In this document: positions 22,601-31,698 of the stretch, piece after piece | Layout of the letters: every line of letters starts with the position of its first letter | How positions within the stretch are numbered: position 1 is the first letter of the stretch | NCBI GenBank assembly: GCA_964017045.1 | Contig: OZ024799.1 | Coordinates: forward strand, 29,771,596-29,835,595 | Origin: Omphiscola glabra | Lineage: Eukaryota > Mollusca > Gastropoda > Lymnaeidae | DNA: 64,000 nt | Direction: 5' to 3' | The notes under the pieces: model-generated | The model's database searches: none | What the model saw: the letters and a program-made list of their open reading frames with translations, nothing else | Told to the model about the DNA's origin: nothing | Translations under genes and position numbers: made by a program

Positions 22601-24680
22601 ACTCAATCACTGATTCCACTATAACTCAATCACTGATTCCACTATAACTCAATCACTGATTCCACTATAACTCAATCACTGATTCCACTATAACTCAATC
22701 ACTGATTCCACTATAACTCAATCACTAATTCCAATATAACTCAATCACTAATTCCACTATAACTCAATCACTGATTCCACTATAACTCAATCACTAGTTC
22801 CATTATAACTCAATCACCAATTCCACTATAATTGCCTCTTAGTTGCATGCAATCAAAATTTTTAAAAATTATATAAATGCCTCGTTCCTAGATTATAAAC
22901 ATTCCTTAACTTGAAGAGCCACTCGTGTCAGGTGGGAAGCTCTGATTTCAACATAAATGTTCATTCTCAGTTTCAGCATGGATACATTGAGATATGTAGT
23001 GTTGGGTATTCATTTAGTATTTTGGAAAAGATGGCTGGGGGTCAACGGTCCTAATTCGACATAGCCCCAGTTACTGAGGAGACCCAAGTTGTAGACATTG
23101 AACCTAAATCAAGGTTCAGCGAAGTCTAAATGTGGTCCATATTTTATGAACCACAATCGATCATCCCAAGTTTGTATTTCCCCAGTGTAATATGAAAAGT
23201 AATGTGTTCAGGGTTAAGCTATGACAATATTGATGGCTTTCAGATAAAATGTCCGCTGTTTTGTTTTGACTCTTTTCTGCCCCCCCCCTAACCAGTGTTA
23301 TACTTTCTTTATGTGTTTCCCAGAGTGTTTGGGCGCATCCTTTGAAGGACATGCTTCCTGCAAACATTGCCATCGACAACATCCCGTCCACGGGTCACCA
23401 CATCATACTGTTTGACCACTACCTCCATCTCACTGGTCAGCACATAAGTGTGTATGAAGAGAAGATGGTCGTGATACGAGATGCGTTGATCAGAGTCTTT
23501 GCTCGCAACCCGAACGTCATCGCCGTCCTTCAGGTGAGTAACGGGCAGTTTTGTAGACCACTAGTTTGTGTCCCACAAATCATTTTTTAATGTCGTTACC
23601 GCAGTCCTTCAGGTATGTAACGGGCTGTTTTGTTGACCACTTGTGTCCCATAATGGGGTAGTGACTAACTTTGTGGTCATGAGTCTTTAGACCTTTGATT
23701 GATATTTTGACAAGGTGACGTGAAAGTTGCATTGGGAGTCCTCTATATTAAATACGTTTTCAATGGTGTTACACACATACATTTCTTTCCTACAGTATAT
23801 TCAGCGCCGTTGTTTCTAGGAAGTGATTTGAACCTCCAAGATTGTCGGAAATTGGTTTTGTTGCTTAACAATTTAGTAGCAAGAAGAAGAAAAGTAAATA
23901 TGTTTCCAAAATAATAATCCATATCGAAATTCAAAGTCTTTTTTATTTAAAATGTATTTGCTCATTTACAACAAAACAAAAAAAATACTTAAACCCAAAA
24001 ACATGTCATTGTAAACGCTCCAAGTACACCACCAAAATAAAATGTTTCAAATATATTAAAATGTATGGGACATTACGCTCTTGAATGAAAGAAGACGAGA
24101 GAATGAACAGCTGAAGTGGGCATTCGTTGTCCACACACAACGCCGATCACAAATAACGTTTTAATTTGGTTCTGGTCTTGGTTTTTTAGTGATGCGACCA
24201 TCATTATATTTTTTTCCGTTTACCCTTTCCGAATAAGCGCAATTTTAAAAAAAGAACTCAAAACACATGAAAAGAGTCTTCATTTTTATTCCACGCATTC
24301 TTAAATCTCAGCAAAGATGGATATTCATCTTTCATTCTAAAAGACAAGTTCCTTTGTATTGAAACAACTGGAATGAGTTCGTTTTTTAAAAATATTTTTT
24401 AATTTTTCCTTATTATAATTATATTGTATTTCTCTCCTTATTGTAGGCGCCTCACATTGTAAGAAAAGGCGGCGGCTACAGGATGGGGGACATGCTCAGC
24501 CGGATTTACGTCAAGATCCAAATGGAAGTGTTCAAAGACCTGCGGGACAAACTTGTTTACTTCCCTTTATTAGATCTCTCCACGGCGTGTGAAAATGAGG
24601 AGACACACCCGACACAAGAAGTCCGCAAATATATAACAAAGTACTTGCTAGGATCTGTGTGTGACAGGGTACCGATATGA
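10560..24680 (+). CDS. NXPE family (neurexophilin and PC-esterase domain) protein, 12 exons
   Basis: The 12 exons join with matching phases and sum to 1926 nt, that is 641 residues plus stop; mammalian NXPE proteins are somewhat shorter (about 540-560). Residues 1-26 are a signal peptide or signal anchor (MWLKKAFVFIVCL start). Residues about 179-245 match the neurexophilin-like beta domain (FIVGDTVALRVDMRDGYG, ending HKSGTYLVTCLLPWAGQLR). Residues 282-350 hold the conserved CN.TS.NG.PWYC segment. Residues about 380-641 are the PC-esterase domain: GDSNIR with presumed nucleophile Ser440, HHIILFDHYLHLT, and D607 and H618 of the DLSTACENEETHP motif, the presumed Asp/His partners. Family knowledge suggests acyl-esterase-type chemistry on extracellular or luminal glycans, but a substrate has not been shown for most members. 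Every intron is GT-AG. Introns 2 and 8 begin with minisatellites that copy the splice donor. No frameshift or stop is present, so I judge the gene intact. Confidence 0.9.
10988..11066 (+). CDS. NXPE-like exon 2 (ends in donor-repeat array)
   Basis: The acceptor is TGTTTTTAG. The peptide reads NKYQPDIKPRAFQRLGFDGV and MNENPQ. It ends in phase 0 at CCTCAG|GTAATA. The last six exon bases and the donor form the unit of the array at 11061-11545, so the true exon end could be any of many equivalent donors; I give the first. Confidence 0.75.
11061..11545 (+). repeat. 18-bp minisatellite spanning a 5' splice donor (about 27 copies)
   Basis: The unit CCTCAGGTAATAGACTCC is exon end CCTCAG plus intron start GTAATAGACTCC. 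The first unit is the real exon 2/intron 2 boundary. About 27 units follow head to tail; a few carry CAGATAATAG (donor lost) or CAGGTAAAAG. One 17-bp unit near 11430-11447 breaks the frame after about 22 units. Up to that break the frame of exon 2 stays open as repeated VIDSPQ. Confidence 0.95.
11663..11886 (+). CDS. NXPE-like exon 3
   Basis: The acceptor TTTGTTTACACAG is chosen over CTTTAG 20 nt upstream because only it keeps the frame from exon 2; the upstream AG leads to a stop. The exon reads NGVVENLPPDFTAAQFLAYR and onward to RMTLAVE, ending in phase 2 at GTCGA|GTAAGT. It contains NLT and NPKC, consistent with the divergent N-terminal part of the protein. Confidence 0.75.
11903..12052. 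repeat. 50-bp tandem repeat, three copies
   Basis: A unit beginning CTGAGTTAGCATTAGGAAAA and ending GCTAACGGTAGAACGCATT is repeated three times, starting 16 bases inside intron 3 just after the exon 3 donor. Confidence 0.85.
12751..12903 (+). CDS. NXPE-like exon 4
   Basis: Acceptor CTTTGTTTCAG; one leading base completes the Glu codon of exon 3. The peptide reads CGALWIPEFLKTPPKSELYD and onward to SSNIFSNVKLVNT, ending in phase 2 at ACGAG|GTGATG. It is GC-richer than its flanks. It leads straight into the beta domain of exon 5. Confidence 0.85.
13197..13226. repeat. (TA)n microsatellite
   Basis: Uninterrupted TA run in intron 4. It sits at the left edge of the dispersed repeat that follows; a second TA run (13576-13602) lies at the right edge. 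Confidence 0.9.
13230..13575 (+). repeat. Dispersed repeat, SINE-like (copy at 52540-52865)
   Basis: The segment with CCCGGGTGGATCGGACCAGT, AACCCGGAGAAGGAGTCCCG and GGCGGATACATT, ending GACGGACAGATGCCAGAACA, recurs in diverged form at 52540-52865 in the same orientation and gene-free context. The first part (GGTAGTTGAGTGG) loosely resembles a tRNA A box, so a SINE is possible but not shown. Confidence 0.6.
13718..13915 (+). CDS. NXPE-like exon 5 (neurexophilin-like beta domain)
   Basis: Acceptor TGGCTTGCAG. The peptide TTFIVGDTVALRVDMRDGYG, then KPKIKGGDEVRAWLKDRSGS and DHKSGTYLVTCLLPWAGQLR, matches the NXPE/neurexophilin pattern in which a GD.L.V...D..G precedes G.Y.V...L.W.G. It ends in phase 2 at CTGAG|GTTGGT. 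Confidence 0.92.
14375..14522. repeat. About 10-bp minisatellite (GGTAGGCAGT)
   Basis: GTGGTAGGCA and GGGTAGGCA words alternate about fourteen times in intron 5, well away from either exon. Confidence 0.9.
15193..15821 (-). pseudogene. Unidentified minus-strand coding-like fragments in intron 5
   Basis: Two minus-strand ORFs, 15821-15600 and 15456-15193, have mixed amino-acid composition instead of repeat composition: the first contains CEEMGLLISKADFASRNSLA and EFMCCWYNPRIWGDDI, the second GQCDLISDNRSLTVDHF and PGCYIPRLSLDEEHIAFQLS. They do not form one frame and I recognise no domain. They may be remains of a transposon or a captured gene lying antisense in the NXPE intron. Confidence 0.3.
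16005..16500. repeat. 56-bp minisatellite, about nine copies
   Basis: The unit runs from TAGTAGCAAGCTGTAGCAGT through GCAGTCAAAGACTATGTATC to TTGACATTGTCCTGGC. Copies are nearly identical; some share a CATCAGTGCAGCC variant that recurs every third or so copy, which points to duplication of multi-unit blocks. Confidence 0.95.
16863..16971 (+). CDS. NXPE-like exon 6
   Basis: Acceptor TTTTCTGCAACAG; one leading base completes Arg. The peptide VFVELTYPREFFTVLFTSHL then LLKNFAPFLAGFENSL continues the beta domain (V.V.L.YPRE matches the end of the NXPE beta domain). It ends in phase 0 at TCTA|GTAAGC. Confidence 0.85.
17526..17743 (+). CDS. NXPE-like exon 7 (Cys-rich linker)
   Basis: Acceptor GTGTGCCATGCAG. 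The peptide ASEATLCFNAPLLPGYGHSE then ICNVTSVNGSPWYCGRPVKP carries the NXPE-typical CN.T...G.PWFC pattern and an NVT glycosylation sequon. It ends in phase 2 at AAAAT|GTAGGT. Confidence 0.9.
18160..18600 (-). mobile_element. CR1/L2-type LINE 3' tail fragment
   Basis: Read on the minus strand the right part encodes IRNIPTITAFKTALKTHLFK-like sequence, the C-terminal signature FK..LKTHLF of CR1/L2 reverse transcriptase ORFs, followed by a 3' UTR. A diverged copy in the same orientation lies at 26735-27140. Confidence 0.6.
19101..19150 (+). CDS. NXPE-like exon 8 (50-nt micro-exon)
   Basis: Acceptor TTTCCTTTACCATCATCCCAG with a clear polypyrimidine tract, donor ACCAA|GTAAGTG. One leading base, 16 codons (IGFIGTDKNLLVRVLP) and one trailing base convert phase 2 of exon 7 into phase 1 needed by exon 9; without it the gene would be out of frame. 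It is too short to show as an ORF. The tandem array at 19141-19760 begins with its last ten bases. Confidence 0.8.
19141..19760 (+). repeat. Minisatellite spanning the exon 8 splice donor (about 22- and 46-bp units)
   Basis: The unit GTATTACCAAGTAAGTGATT is the last ten bases of exon 8 plus the intron start. The first four units are 46-bp dimers (GTAAGTGAATGTATTATTAA plus GTAATTGATTTAGTTAAAA); the rest are diverged monomers of about 21-22 bp, many keeping A|GTAAGT. The array continues after the MITE at 19761-20149 to about 20225. Confidence 0.85.
19761..20149. mobile_element. Non-autonomous TIR element (MITE) inside the exon 8 donor array
   Basis: The left end TGGACTACGATTAGTC and further TTGTTTTGTCACGTGATACG match the reverse complement of the right end (CGTATCACGTGACAAAACAA, then CGACTAATCGTAGTCCA). 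The terminal repeats are about 40 bp with few mismatches. The 389-bp element has no ORF and interrupts the tandem repeat, which resumes afterwards. I could not settle its target-site duplication. Confidence 0.75.
20456..21179 (-). mobile_element. 5'-truncated LINE with 13-bp target-site duplication
   Basis: Minus-strand reading gives FEKVNQFKYLGCLLNERNEL, then ITRKTKKTIDKTVIRPVVSY and ASETWTL, the typical region after the reverse transcriptase palm of non-LTR elements (F.YLG....., ...YG.ETW). Upstream in the element reads LTELEDASLQAGVEVNNQKT. Direct repeats AAGAGAAGCTTAT flank it at 20443-20455 and 21180-21192. The frame breaks towards its 3' end, so it is dead. It ends 24 bases before exon 9, leaving only a short host stretch as acceptor tract. 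Confidence 0.8.
21217..21404 (+). CDS. NXPE-like exon 9 (start of PC-esterase domain)
   Basis: Acceptor TTTATTGTTATTGTCAG. Two leading bases complete Arg with the last base of exon 8. The peptide reads TSLKGLEKPVTRMIPSVPCS, then PTGYFFQGAWQSLMCQVKED and CRDNVQ, matching the NXPE pattern PC.......P.GYF....W....C before the GDS box. It ends in phase 0 at GTCCAG|GTGAGG. Confidence 0.9.
21793..21975 (+). CDS. NXPE-like exon 10 (GDS nucleophile box)
   Basis: Acceptor TTTTACGTCAG. The peptide ILMLGDSNIRGHYYKEVSRT holds the GDS block I motif of PC-esterases with the presumed nucleophilic serine. It then reads KWFPHSNPFRSSN. Exactly 61 codons, phase 0 at both ends, donor CCAAT|GTAAGC. Confidence 0.95.
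22276..22835. repeat. 23-bp minisatellite, about 24 copies
   Basis: The unit CTCAATCACTGATTCCACTA plus TAA repeats with few point variants (CTAATTCC, CTGACTTC) in intron 10, 300 bases from the upstream exon. It contains no splice-donor-like word. Confidence 0.97.
23324..23533 (+). CDS. NXPE-like exon 11 (PC-esterase core)
   Basis: Acceptor TTTCTTTATGTGTTTCCCAG. The peptide SVWAHPLKDMLPANIAIDNI then STGHHIILFDHYLHLTGQHI and RNPNVIAVLQ follows the NXPE core pattern (G...VI.I..G.HF.PF...... R......RSP.T.VI.K). Seventy codons, phase 0 at both ends, donor CTTCAG|GTGAGT. Confidence 0.95.
24447..24680 (+). CDS. NXPE-like terminal exon 12 (Asp/His box and stop)
   Basis: Acceptor CCTTATTGTAG. The peptide APHIVRKGGGYRMGDMLSRI, then VFKDLRDKLVYFPLLDLSTA and ENEETHPTQEVRKYITKYLL carries D607 and H618, the presumed catalytic Asp and His, spaced 11 apart as in family members. 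The family usually ends shortly after ..LLNYIC; here GSVCDRVPI then TGA. The last nine codons lie in the first unit of a 58-bp repeat, so the exact C-terminus has probably been altered by the repeat. Confidence 0.93.
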   Translation, partial: APHIVRKGGGYRMGDMLSRIYVKIQMEVFKDLRDKLVYFPLLDLSTACENEETHPTQEVRKYITKYLLGSVCDRVPI

Positions 24681-24832
24681 CGACGCTCTCCATAGTTAAT
24701 CTTGATAGGGACTGTGTGTGACAGTGAACCGGTGTGGTGACGCTGTCCATGGATAATCTTGATAGGCACCGTGTGTGACAGTGTACCGGTGTGATGACGC
24801 TGTCCATAGTTAATCTTGATATGGACTGTGTG
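24653..24832. repeat. 58-bp tandem repeat, three copies, overlapping the NXPE stop codon
   Basis: The unit has GGGACTGTGTGTGACAGTG, ACCGGTGTGGTGACGCTGTC and CATAGTTAATCTTGATA. The first unit codes the C-terminal GSVCDRVPI and stop; the next two lie in the 3' UTR. Minus-strand ORFs across it are repeat readings. Confidence 0.85.
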
Positions 24833-24839
24833 ATGATGA

Positions 24840-25370
24840 TGATTTTTTTATAGCGATTGTTTTGTGTATTTTATAGTGCTTGTATCCATGATAATTTAGA
24901 ATGCTCACAGTGCTCTCATGTCTTAAAACTATTTAAAGAAAAAAGCATTGGTTCTGAAATGACGTTTTATCATTTTCAATGTCCCTCAAAGATTGAGGCA
25001 AACTGTTCCACATATTAGGCGCAATAGCTTCAAAAGAGCGCACCACGTATGACATCTTTTTTGTGTCCATCCACACTGGGAACTCTCAGTAAGGATTGTG
25101 TTGAAGAGCACAATTTACATTTTTAGAAATCAGATTTTGAAGATATACATGTGCAGAGGTTTCTATACAGATGTACGCCAGGGACAGAATTTTGTGGTCA
25201 ATGCGCTCACTCACAGGAAGCCAGTGGAGATCTTTAAGAAATGGGTTGATGTGGTCAGATTTCTTTATCCGCGTTACAATATGTCCTGCAGTATTTTGTA
25301 CCTTCTGGAGTCTCTGAATTTGGTTTTGAGGTAACCCCACAAACAACTGTTAATCTAAACTTGATGGCAC
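24840..25370 (-). mobile_element. CR1/L2-type LINE 3' fragment
   Basis: The minus strand encodes MFVGLPQNQIQRLQKVQNTA then DLHWLPVSERIDHKILSLAY, the common C-terminal pattern of CR1/L2 reverse transcriptase ORFs (LQKVQN.AA......LHWLPV..RI..K). The left part is its 3' UTR. It is truncated at the 5' side. Confidence 0.8.
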
Positions 25371-25434
25371 TGTCCATAGTTCTTTACGAGAATGATTTAC
25401 TATTTAACTAAATAGAAGACGCAATACATGATGA

Positions 25435-25580
25435 GACTTATGATTCAATATTACATGAAACATAAGATTAAACATTACATGAAACATAAGATTAAACATT
25501 ACATGAAACATAAGATTAAACATTACATGAAACATAAGATTAAACATTACATGAAACATAAGATTAAACATTACATGATG
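25435..25580. repeat. 24-bp minisatellite, six copies
   Basis: ACATGAAACATAAGATTAAA plus CATT repeats six times almost without change; the forward ORF reading MKHKIKHY words is a by-product. Confidence 0.95.
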
Positions 25581-25669
25581 TGGAAGATTTGCTTAAAGAA
25601 ACAAACTCTCTGCAGTTCAAACAAGGAGCGGTAATCCAGTTCCAGTGCATTAGAGGTTAGAGTTAGGAC

Positions 25670-25856
25670 CAGGGCCGACCCTAACAATGGCGGGGCCCCT
25701 ATGCGAAACGGATTGCGCGGGGCCCAGTCTGGGTAGGAATAAGGATAGCAAGTGAAAATTAGGATTTTGTATTAGAAAATAAATTCGGGGCGGGGCCTAT
25801 GACAGTGCGGGGCCCACTGTGGCCGCATAGGTTGCAGCGGCCTAAGGCCGGCCCTG
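25670..25856. mobile_element. hAT-type MITE, GC-rich
   Basis: The ends are CAGGGCCGACCCTAA and CCTAAGGCCGGCCCTG, an inverted pair typical of hAT elements. The flanks GTTAGGAC (25662-25669) and GTTAGGAT (25857-25864) agree at 7 of 8 positions, consistent with an aged 8-bp target-site duplication. No coding capacity. Confidence 0.8.
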
Positions 25857-26699
25857 GTTAGGATGTAGGTGCTTGCAGTATCAAAGGATTGTATCCCATC
25901 TGAATCAAACTAATGGAAGTATAGTCCCTACAAATTTGGGGATTTTAATTGTTTTCAAGAGAAATGTGGACCAGTGTTGTTGTTTTGTTTAGTTTGTAAA
26001 GCGGATGCAACTATTAAAATTGAAATTTCTTGACGAGATATTTTTTATTCTTCAATAAATTTGATGACGTATAATAATTTAGCTCACTTAAGGAGCATGA
26101 CATAGATATTTACCCATTGTCGCAGGAATATGGTCTGACGTTCAACTACTGTCCAATCACTACATTAGGGACAGTGACGTAGTACAGGGGGCTGAGGGGT
26201 GGTCAGCCCCGGGCGGCACTATTTTCTTTATATTTTCGGCAGACTAAGGAAATATCTCCTTGGAAGCGGGCAGCAAAAAAGATTATCCCGCACCCGGTAG
26301 GCACCAACCCTAGCAACGCTAAGGGAACTGTTGGGGACGAAGAGCGTAAAGTATCTTAGTCATGATGTAAGCAGAATTTATTTTGACCTTAAATGAACAC
26401 ACACTATTTGTAACTATGAGAACAATTTTCTTTTGCAAAAAAAAAAAAAAAAAAAAAATGGTATCTACCGAATACCTCTTCCTGTGACGAGTATTCATCA
26501 AATGCAGACCAAAAATTCGCTTCCAATAATAAAGAAAACGGGTTAATTGTTTTTTATCCCTTATGTCTTCAGGTGCAGTATGTTAGTGGTCAGAAAAATT
26601 AGGCATGGCCCCTGTTTCATACTTCAGTATCAGCTTACTTTAATTCCATTCTTATATGACTGTGTTGGCATTTACAAAAAAACCTAAACACTTTATATA

Positions 26700-26701
26700 T
26701 A

Positions 26702-26735
<34 letters not shown>
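26700..26735. repeat. (TTA)n microsatellite
   Basis: ATT/TTA repeat at the start of the following LINE tail, as expected for CR1/L2 elements that end in ATT-type repeats. Confidence 0.9.
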
Positions 26736-27200
26736 GGTAGATTACGATAGCGTGGTACTGGGCTAGGCTGGTCTCACCACGCTGTACATACAATTTAACA
26801 AACATAATCATGAACTTAAAAATTAACTTATATTAATTAAATAAAACAAAACAAATGTGTATTCGCCCAACCATTCCATAACAATTTACAAGTGAAGCAA
26901 TGGACGGCACTCAGCAGCATCGTTTAACGGTCAGAGGGGGAATCAGTCAGGATAGTAGAGTTTAAAGAGATGTGTTTTGAGTGCAATTTTAAAGGCTGTG
27001 ATGGTTGGTATATTTCTGATTTGTAGTGGAAGAGAATTCCATTGGTTGGGGGCAGATTAAGAGAAAGATCGTTCACCGTATGTTTTTGTGCGAGTCTTGG
27101 GGGCAGAAAGAATACGCCCGTCTGCAGAGGAGCAAAGCTGTCGAAAGGGTGAATAGACAGAGAGAAGTTCGGTTAGATAGGAAGGGTAGGAATTCGAGAA
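26736..27200 (-). mobile_element. CR1/L2-type LINE 3' tail fragment (second copy)
   Basis: Diverged copy of 18160-18600 in the same orientation; minus-strand reading gives LPLQIRNIPTITAFKIALKT then HLFKLYYPD and stop. It ends at the TTA microsatellite. Confidence 0.65.
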
Positions 27201-28180
27201 AAATTCTTATATATATTACACTTCTGGTGTGACTCATCGACGGCTTCCTAGTGAATTGCTTCCTAATCAGCGAATTTGGTATCGAGATTATATTCGAAAT
27301 AATTCTAAATGTTTGAAAGAAAGTATGGTTCAATAATGAGTTCAATCTCGCGCAAAATATAATGCCCGATAACTACGCTAAATGATTTTTGTTTATACAA
27401 CGCAACTGAGTTTTGAGCGTAACATTTTCATTTCGGAAAATGAAATCGTCCCAATTTAAGTATGGTGTAATAAAAATTCGGTTTAAAAGTGATTGGGACT
27501 TCAGAATAGTTAATATAGTTCATTGGAGTGAAATTAAAAGTGTGCAATGAATATCATGTGGGGAAGAGGTGTAGCAAAAAATAACTGTACATTATATGAG
27601 TTCATGTTTCGTCAAGTAACTTTAGTAGATGGGAAAATCACGCATTGCTGCTGCCAATGTTTGGCGGGCTATATATATATCTAGTAATATATATTTCCTG
27701 ACGGTCGAAGTACGCTGTAGCCTATAGGAATATTGTGGCATAGCTACTCCACAAAAATGCACTCAAAAGAATGTATAAGTGTTACAAGAATATCAATGTT
27801 TCAAGGCCAGGTGATCGCTACACACCTTCAGAAATGGACATAACTAAAGAGAATGCGGATGTCGCGGTGTTTGCTAAACGGGACGCCCCGGGTGGCACAC
27901 AAAGGGTTTGATGTGGCGTCGAATAAATAAGTTATATTGAAAAGCCTATGCTGGAGAGAAGTTTGAAAGGTTGTCCATAGCATCTCTCCTTAAATGACGC
28001 GAAAGTAAATTATAATTATAAGGCTACAATTAAGTGAGGTGAATTTAAATTATAAGGCTACATTAAACGGATGCGAATGTAAACTATAAGCCTAACCTTT
28101 AAGTGAAATTATTAAATATTACATAAAATGATTAATAATGAGGTCTTGGACATTTTGTTTTGGCTCTTATAATTCATGAT
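27201..28180. other. No gene recognised
   Basis: AT-rich sequence without exon character. GTCAAGTAACTTTAG at about 27612 also occurs at 4646-4660, so part of this may be a repeat. Confidence 0.35.
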
Positions 28181-28194
28181 ATTATTATTAAGAA

Positions 28195-28290
28195 AGTCTA
28201 GAAATTATTGAATATATAGGCCTACATAGAAATTATTGAATATATAGGTTCTACATAGAAATTATTGAATATATAGGCCTACATAGAAAT
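28195..28290. repeat. About 29-bp tandem repeat, three to four copies
   Basis: AGAAATTATTGAATATATAG plus GCCTACAT repeats. Another short array of GGCTATATATATTTA words lies at 28598-28675. Confidence 0.85.
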
Positions 28291-29185
28291 GATAGAAAGT
28301 TTTAAAGATATAGAAGGTATAGGCGTTATAATAAGCATAGCGAGTATTGAAAGAATAGAGAGTATAGAAAGTGTTATGTAGACGACGTGTTTACGTCATC
28401 TATCCCTGTGAATGAACTCTAGCTGACCCCAAGTTCGGTACCGCATTTGGGGACTGGCTAACTAAATATAGTCTCTCTTGACCTTGTTTGCAACTAAATA
28501 ACATCTAAAGTCTGTATTATTTAGAATTCTGTAGAAAACTCTAGACACACCAGGAAATGAAAACAATGTGTAAGCCCGTTCGAGAAATGTCTTTGAAAAA
28601 GGCTATATATATTTAGGCTATATATATGTAGGCTATATATATTTAGGCTATATATATTTAAGCTATATATATTTAGCGACAGGAAGGAATGGAGACATAT
28701 ATTTTTGTTAACACTATAGAGATTTGCTGTACGAGACAGACATTTATTTACTACCATTTGCTATGTGTGTGTAGATTCATTTTCATCATTGTACCTTTTT
28801 ACAACAATGTATCTTCTTCAACATTGTACCGGTACAAGCCAATCATTATACTGTAGGTCAATGGCTTTAATTTTATTGCTTTCCGATTTTGCAATTTATA
28901 ATTAACTTAATACATGTATTAATTGTGATTAGCCCTAGTATATATTATTTCTGTACAATATTCCGAGATGTAAGTTTTAAATTTAGATTATATAAGAATT
29001 GTAATTGTATTCTAGAATTCATTGGTTTGCCCTTTATGCTTTTTGGAGTGTGGAATAAGCATGAGCAAGCGCGGGGATTTTTAAGGTGTTTTTTCTTGTT
29101 GTTTTTTTCAATGTGGATGGCGGTCAATTTATTATTCAATTCTATTTTTGGCGTCTTATTTCTTCTCAAAAACGTGTTGGCAATT

Positions 29186-29850
29186 TAGTAATTTCGTGAA
29201 GTGGAGTGGCACCCCACCTCACCTTTTGTTATATACTGCAGGTATATTATTTTAATAGCAGCATGATGAGAATTACACCTTGTTGTTGACAATCTTTTCA
29301 CCGACATTCCAGTGCATTGGATGCAGCACAAAAAAGGAACATACTCTCTCAAGAGTACAGACCAATGTTGTTGTGAACAAGATTTAGTAGCGTGATTTTT
29401 TGGTATGAAAGGTTGTTGATGTATGGTGAGAGTTTGTATGAGAACCACTTTTGTTAGTGTGAACACATTTTGGTCCATGGGTTGTATTATTGTGGCTGAA
29501 TGGTCATTGGATGACAGGGAAATAGTAATAAACAAGGGAGTGGATATAAGGCGTGAGACAAGTTGAGTTAGGGGGGATCGTGATGAGGGGAGATCAGAGA
29601 GAGAATGTGATAAACACCTGTGTTAGTCGGAGTTTATGTTCATAGCTGTGTAATGAGGAATTTGATTATGTGATAGTGACTCTTGATGGGACTACATTTC
29701 GTTTATGAATAAAGGATTGAGTTTTGAAACTCCAGATACTTTTGTGGACTTAATTATGTGATGTGTGATTGGTGTCAGATCACTAGGTCATCATTGGAGT
29801 CATAGACGTAAGGAATAACTAGACCCTAGACAACGAGAGTAGGCCGCAAC
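29186..29850 (-). repeat. Dispersed repeat family member, inverted relative to 40480-41000
   Basis: The minus strand shares blocks with the plus strand at 40480-41000: CGAGAGTAGGCC / CTAGACCCTAGA at one end, CCACAAAAGT..AACTCAATCCTTTATTC, and a region read in both as SL(S/T)(S/T)NDHSATI and IQTLT. The order is conserved, so both are copies of one element of 500-650 bp. The open frame is broken and has no domain I know. Confidence 0.65.
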
Positions 29851-30099
29851 AAATGTCATAAATACATGAAGCATTTTCGGCAAAAGAGTTTCACTTACGA
29901 AAGTAACCGAACACTTCAATCAGCTTTGAGTCATGGTCAAAACGTTTTTTTTTCGAACCTAAATATAGGGTCACCTCCTTTCTGACTCATCAACCTTAAA
30001 CTTTTAATAAAGCACACATTTTTGTATATGTGGACACTTAACGTGTGATCAGTTATTATTTTATGCAATTCGGTTAGGCCGAGCAATGTGTACTATGTT

Positions 30100-30179
30100 A
30101 ATATGCATTTTTTCAATTTGGTGTCACCTATGAGATGGTGTCACCCGGTGCCGTCCGCATCCCCCTAGCTACGCCACTG
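30100..30179. mobile_element. hAT-like MITE end fragment
   Basis: The stretch ends CCCCCTAGCTACGCCACTG, the same terminal word as the intact MITE at 3506-3688. The matching opposite end is not visible, so it is a fragment. A similar partial start CAGTGGCGTAGCCAG lies at 35703. Confidence 0.5.
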
Positions 30180-30319
30180 CCTCGTCTACTTTTCATTAAA
30201 CAATATCAAAACATTGATTGCGCTGTAGATTTTATTTTAAGGAATTTGAAATTCATTTTTTGTCTGGTTATTGCTTGCCAAAAAACTTACTGAAAATAAA
30301 ACTCAGTTCGTAGTAGGAG

Positions 30320-30590
30320 CGCTCGATAAATGATTGATTGATTGATTTGAGTACTTATATAGGGCTCATTTACATGCAATGCTAGCATGCTCACGGCGCT
30401 CCGATGTCCTAAAATGTTCTGTCAAGAAATTACACTCTGTAAAACGACTGAGTTTCTTTTGAGTGAAAAAGTTCAGCTCCTAAACTGTCCAAGAAACTTT
30501 CAGATCCAAAAATATCCAACTATCCAGGAACACAATTTGAAGAAAACATTTAAAAAATGTGGGAGAGATGTCACTGCTGCCTGATTTATA
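30320..30590 (-). mobile_element. LINE 3' end fragment
   Basis: The GTACTTATATAGGGCTCATT and GCTCACGGCGCTCCGATGTC blocks resemble the 3' UTR at 24850-24930. Little coding sequence remains. Confidence 0.4.
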
Positions 30591-31334
30591 TGACTTTGTA
30601 TTCAAAGTCAATTCTGATCAATTCAACCGACATGTTTTTGAAACAACGCCATGTGGAGAAAATATTCGAGCTTTCTGGTACAAAACAAAACTAAAAATAG
30701 TTTTTAATAATTCATGTTTTTCCCCTCTGTAACTCATAAATTAAGTATAACTTTTGGAGCCAATGGGTGCGTTAAAATTAGATTTACATTGACTAGAAGT
30801 TTTAAAATACTTCCGGGTAATTTCAGTTACTAAATCAGGTTGTTCTACAATGATGTGACTCATTAAGTTGTATGGATCTTATAGTTGAATATGGTAACAT
30901 ACAGCATCGCATCAGGAGCGTGGATCAAGAGGGCCGTTTCGCTGTCAACACTGTTGGCACAAGCTGGTTTGACTGGGGAAGAATTGGGAAAACAACGTTT
31001 TGATATTTTTGGGCTCACCTATATTGGTAGCTTGAAAATAAAATAATATCAATTTTTAAAAAAAACATCCTTATTATTTCGCGACCAAAATTAAATTATC
31101 GTATGTCAGAGGTCATTCAACGGTTTTAACTTCCTTTTGTTGGTTTTCGTTTCGCCTCAGCATGTTGACGTTCGTAAAGTTTTTTGTTAAATTATATTAT
31201 TTAAAGAGCGGAATTTCCCTGATTTATCCACTGGTCATTAAAGGTGATTCACTGATATTCATCTTTAGAACAAACGAATATAAGTGTAATTTAAGAATGA
31301 ATAAAAAAAAATTGTGTTATAGTATAGTTTAATG

Positions 31335-31667
31335 TATTTGTAAGAGAGAGAGAAAGAGACACTCAGACAAAGAGCGATTTAAAAGAGATACAGAAAGATA
31401 GATAGGGGCAGAGAGACAGGCTGATATAGACACGAAGTGAGGGAGAAGATAGTCAGCGATAAAGAGGGGGGAGGGAGAGTGACAGAAGTAGGAGAGAGAA
31501 CGAGGAAGAAGCGAGAGAGAGAGAGACAGACAGAGAGAGGGGGAGAGAAAGACACACAAAGAGCGATATCAAAGAGCTACATAGTGATAAAGAGGAGGGA
31601 CAGAGAGACAGACAGACAGACAGAGACAAAAAGAGAGGGAGAAGAGAGAGACAGCGAGAAAGATGGG

Positions 31668-31698
<31 letters not shown>

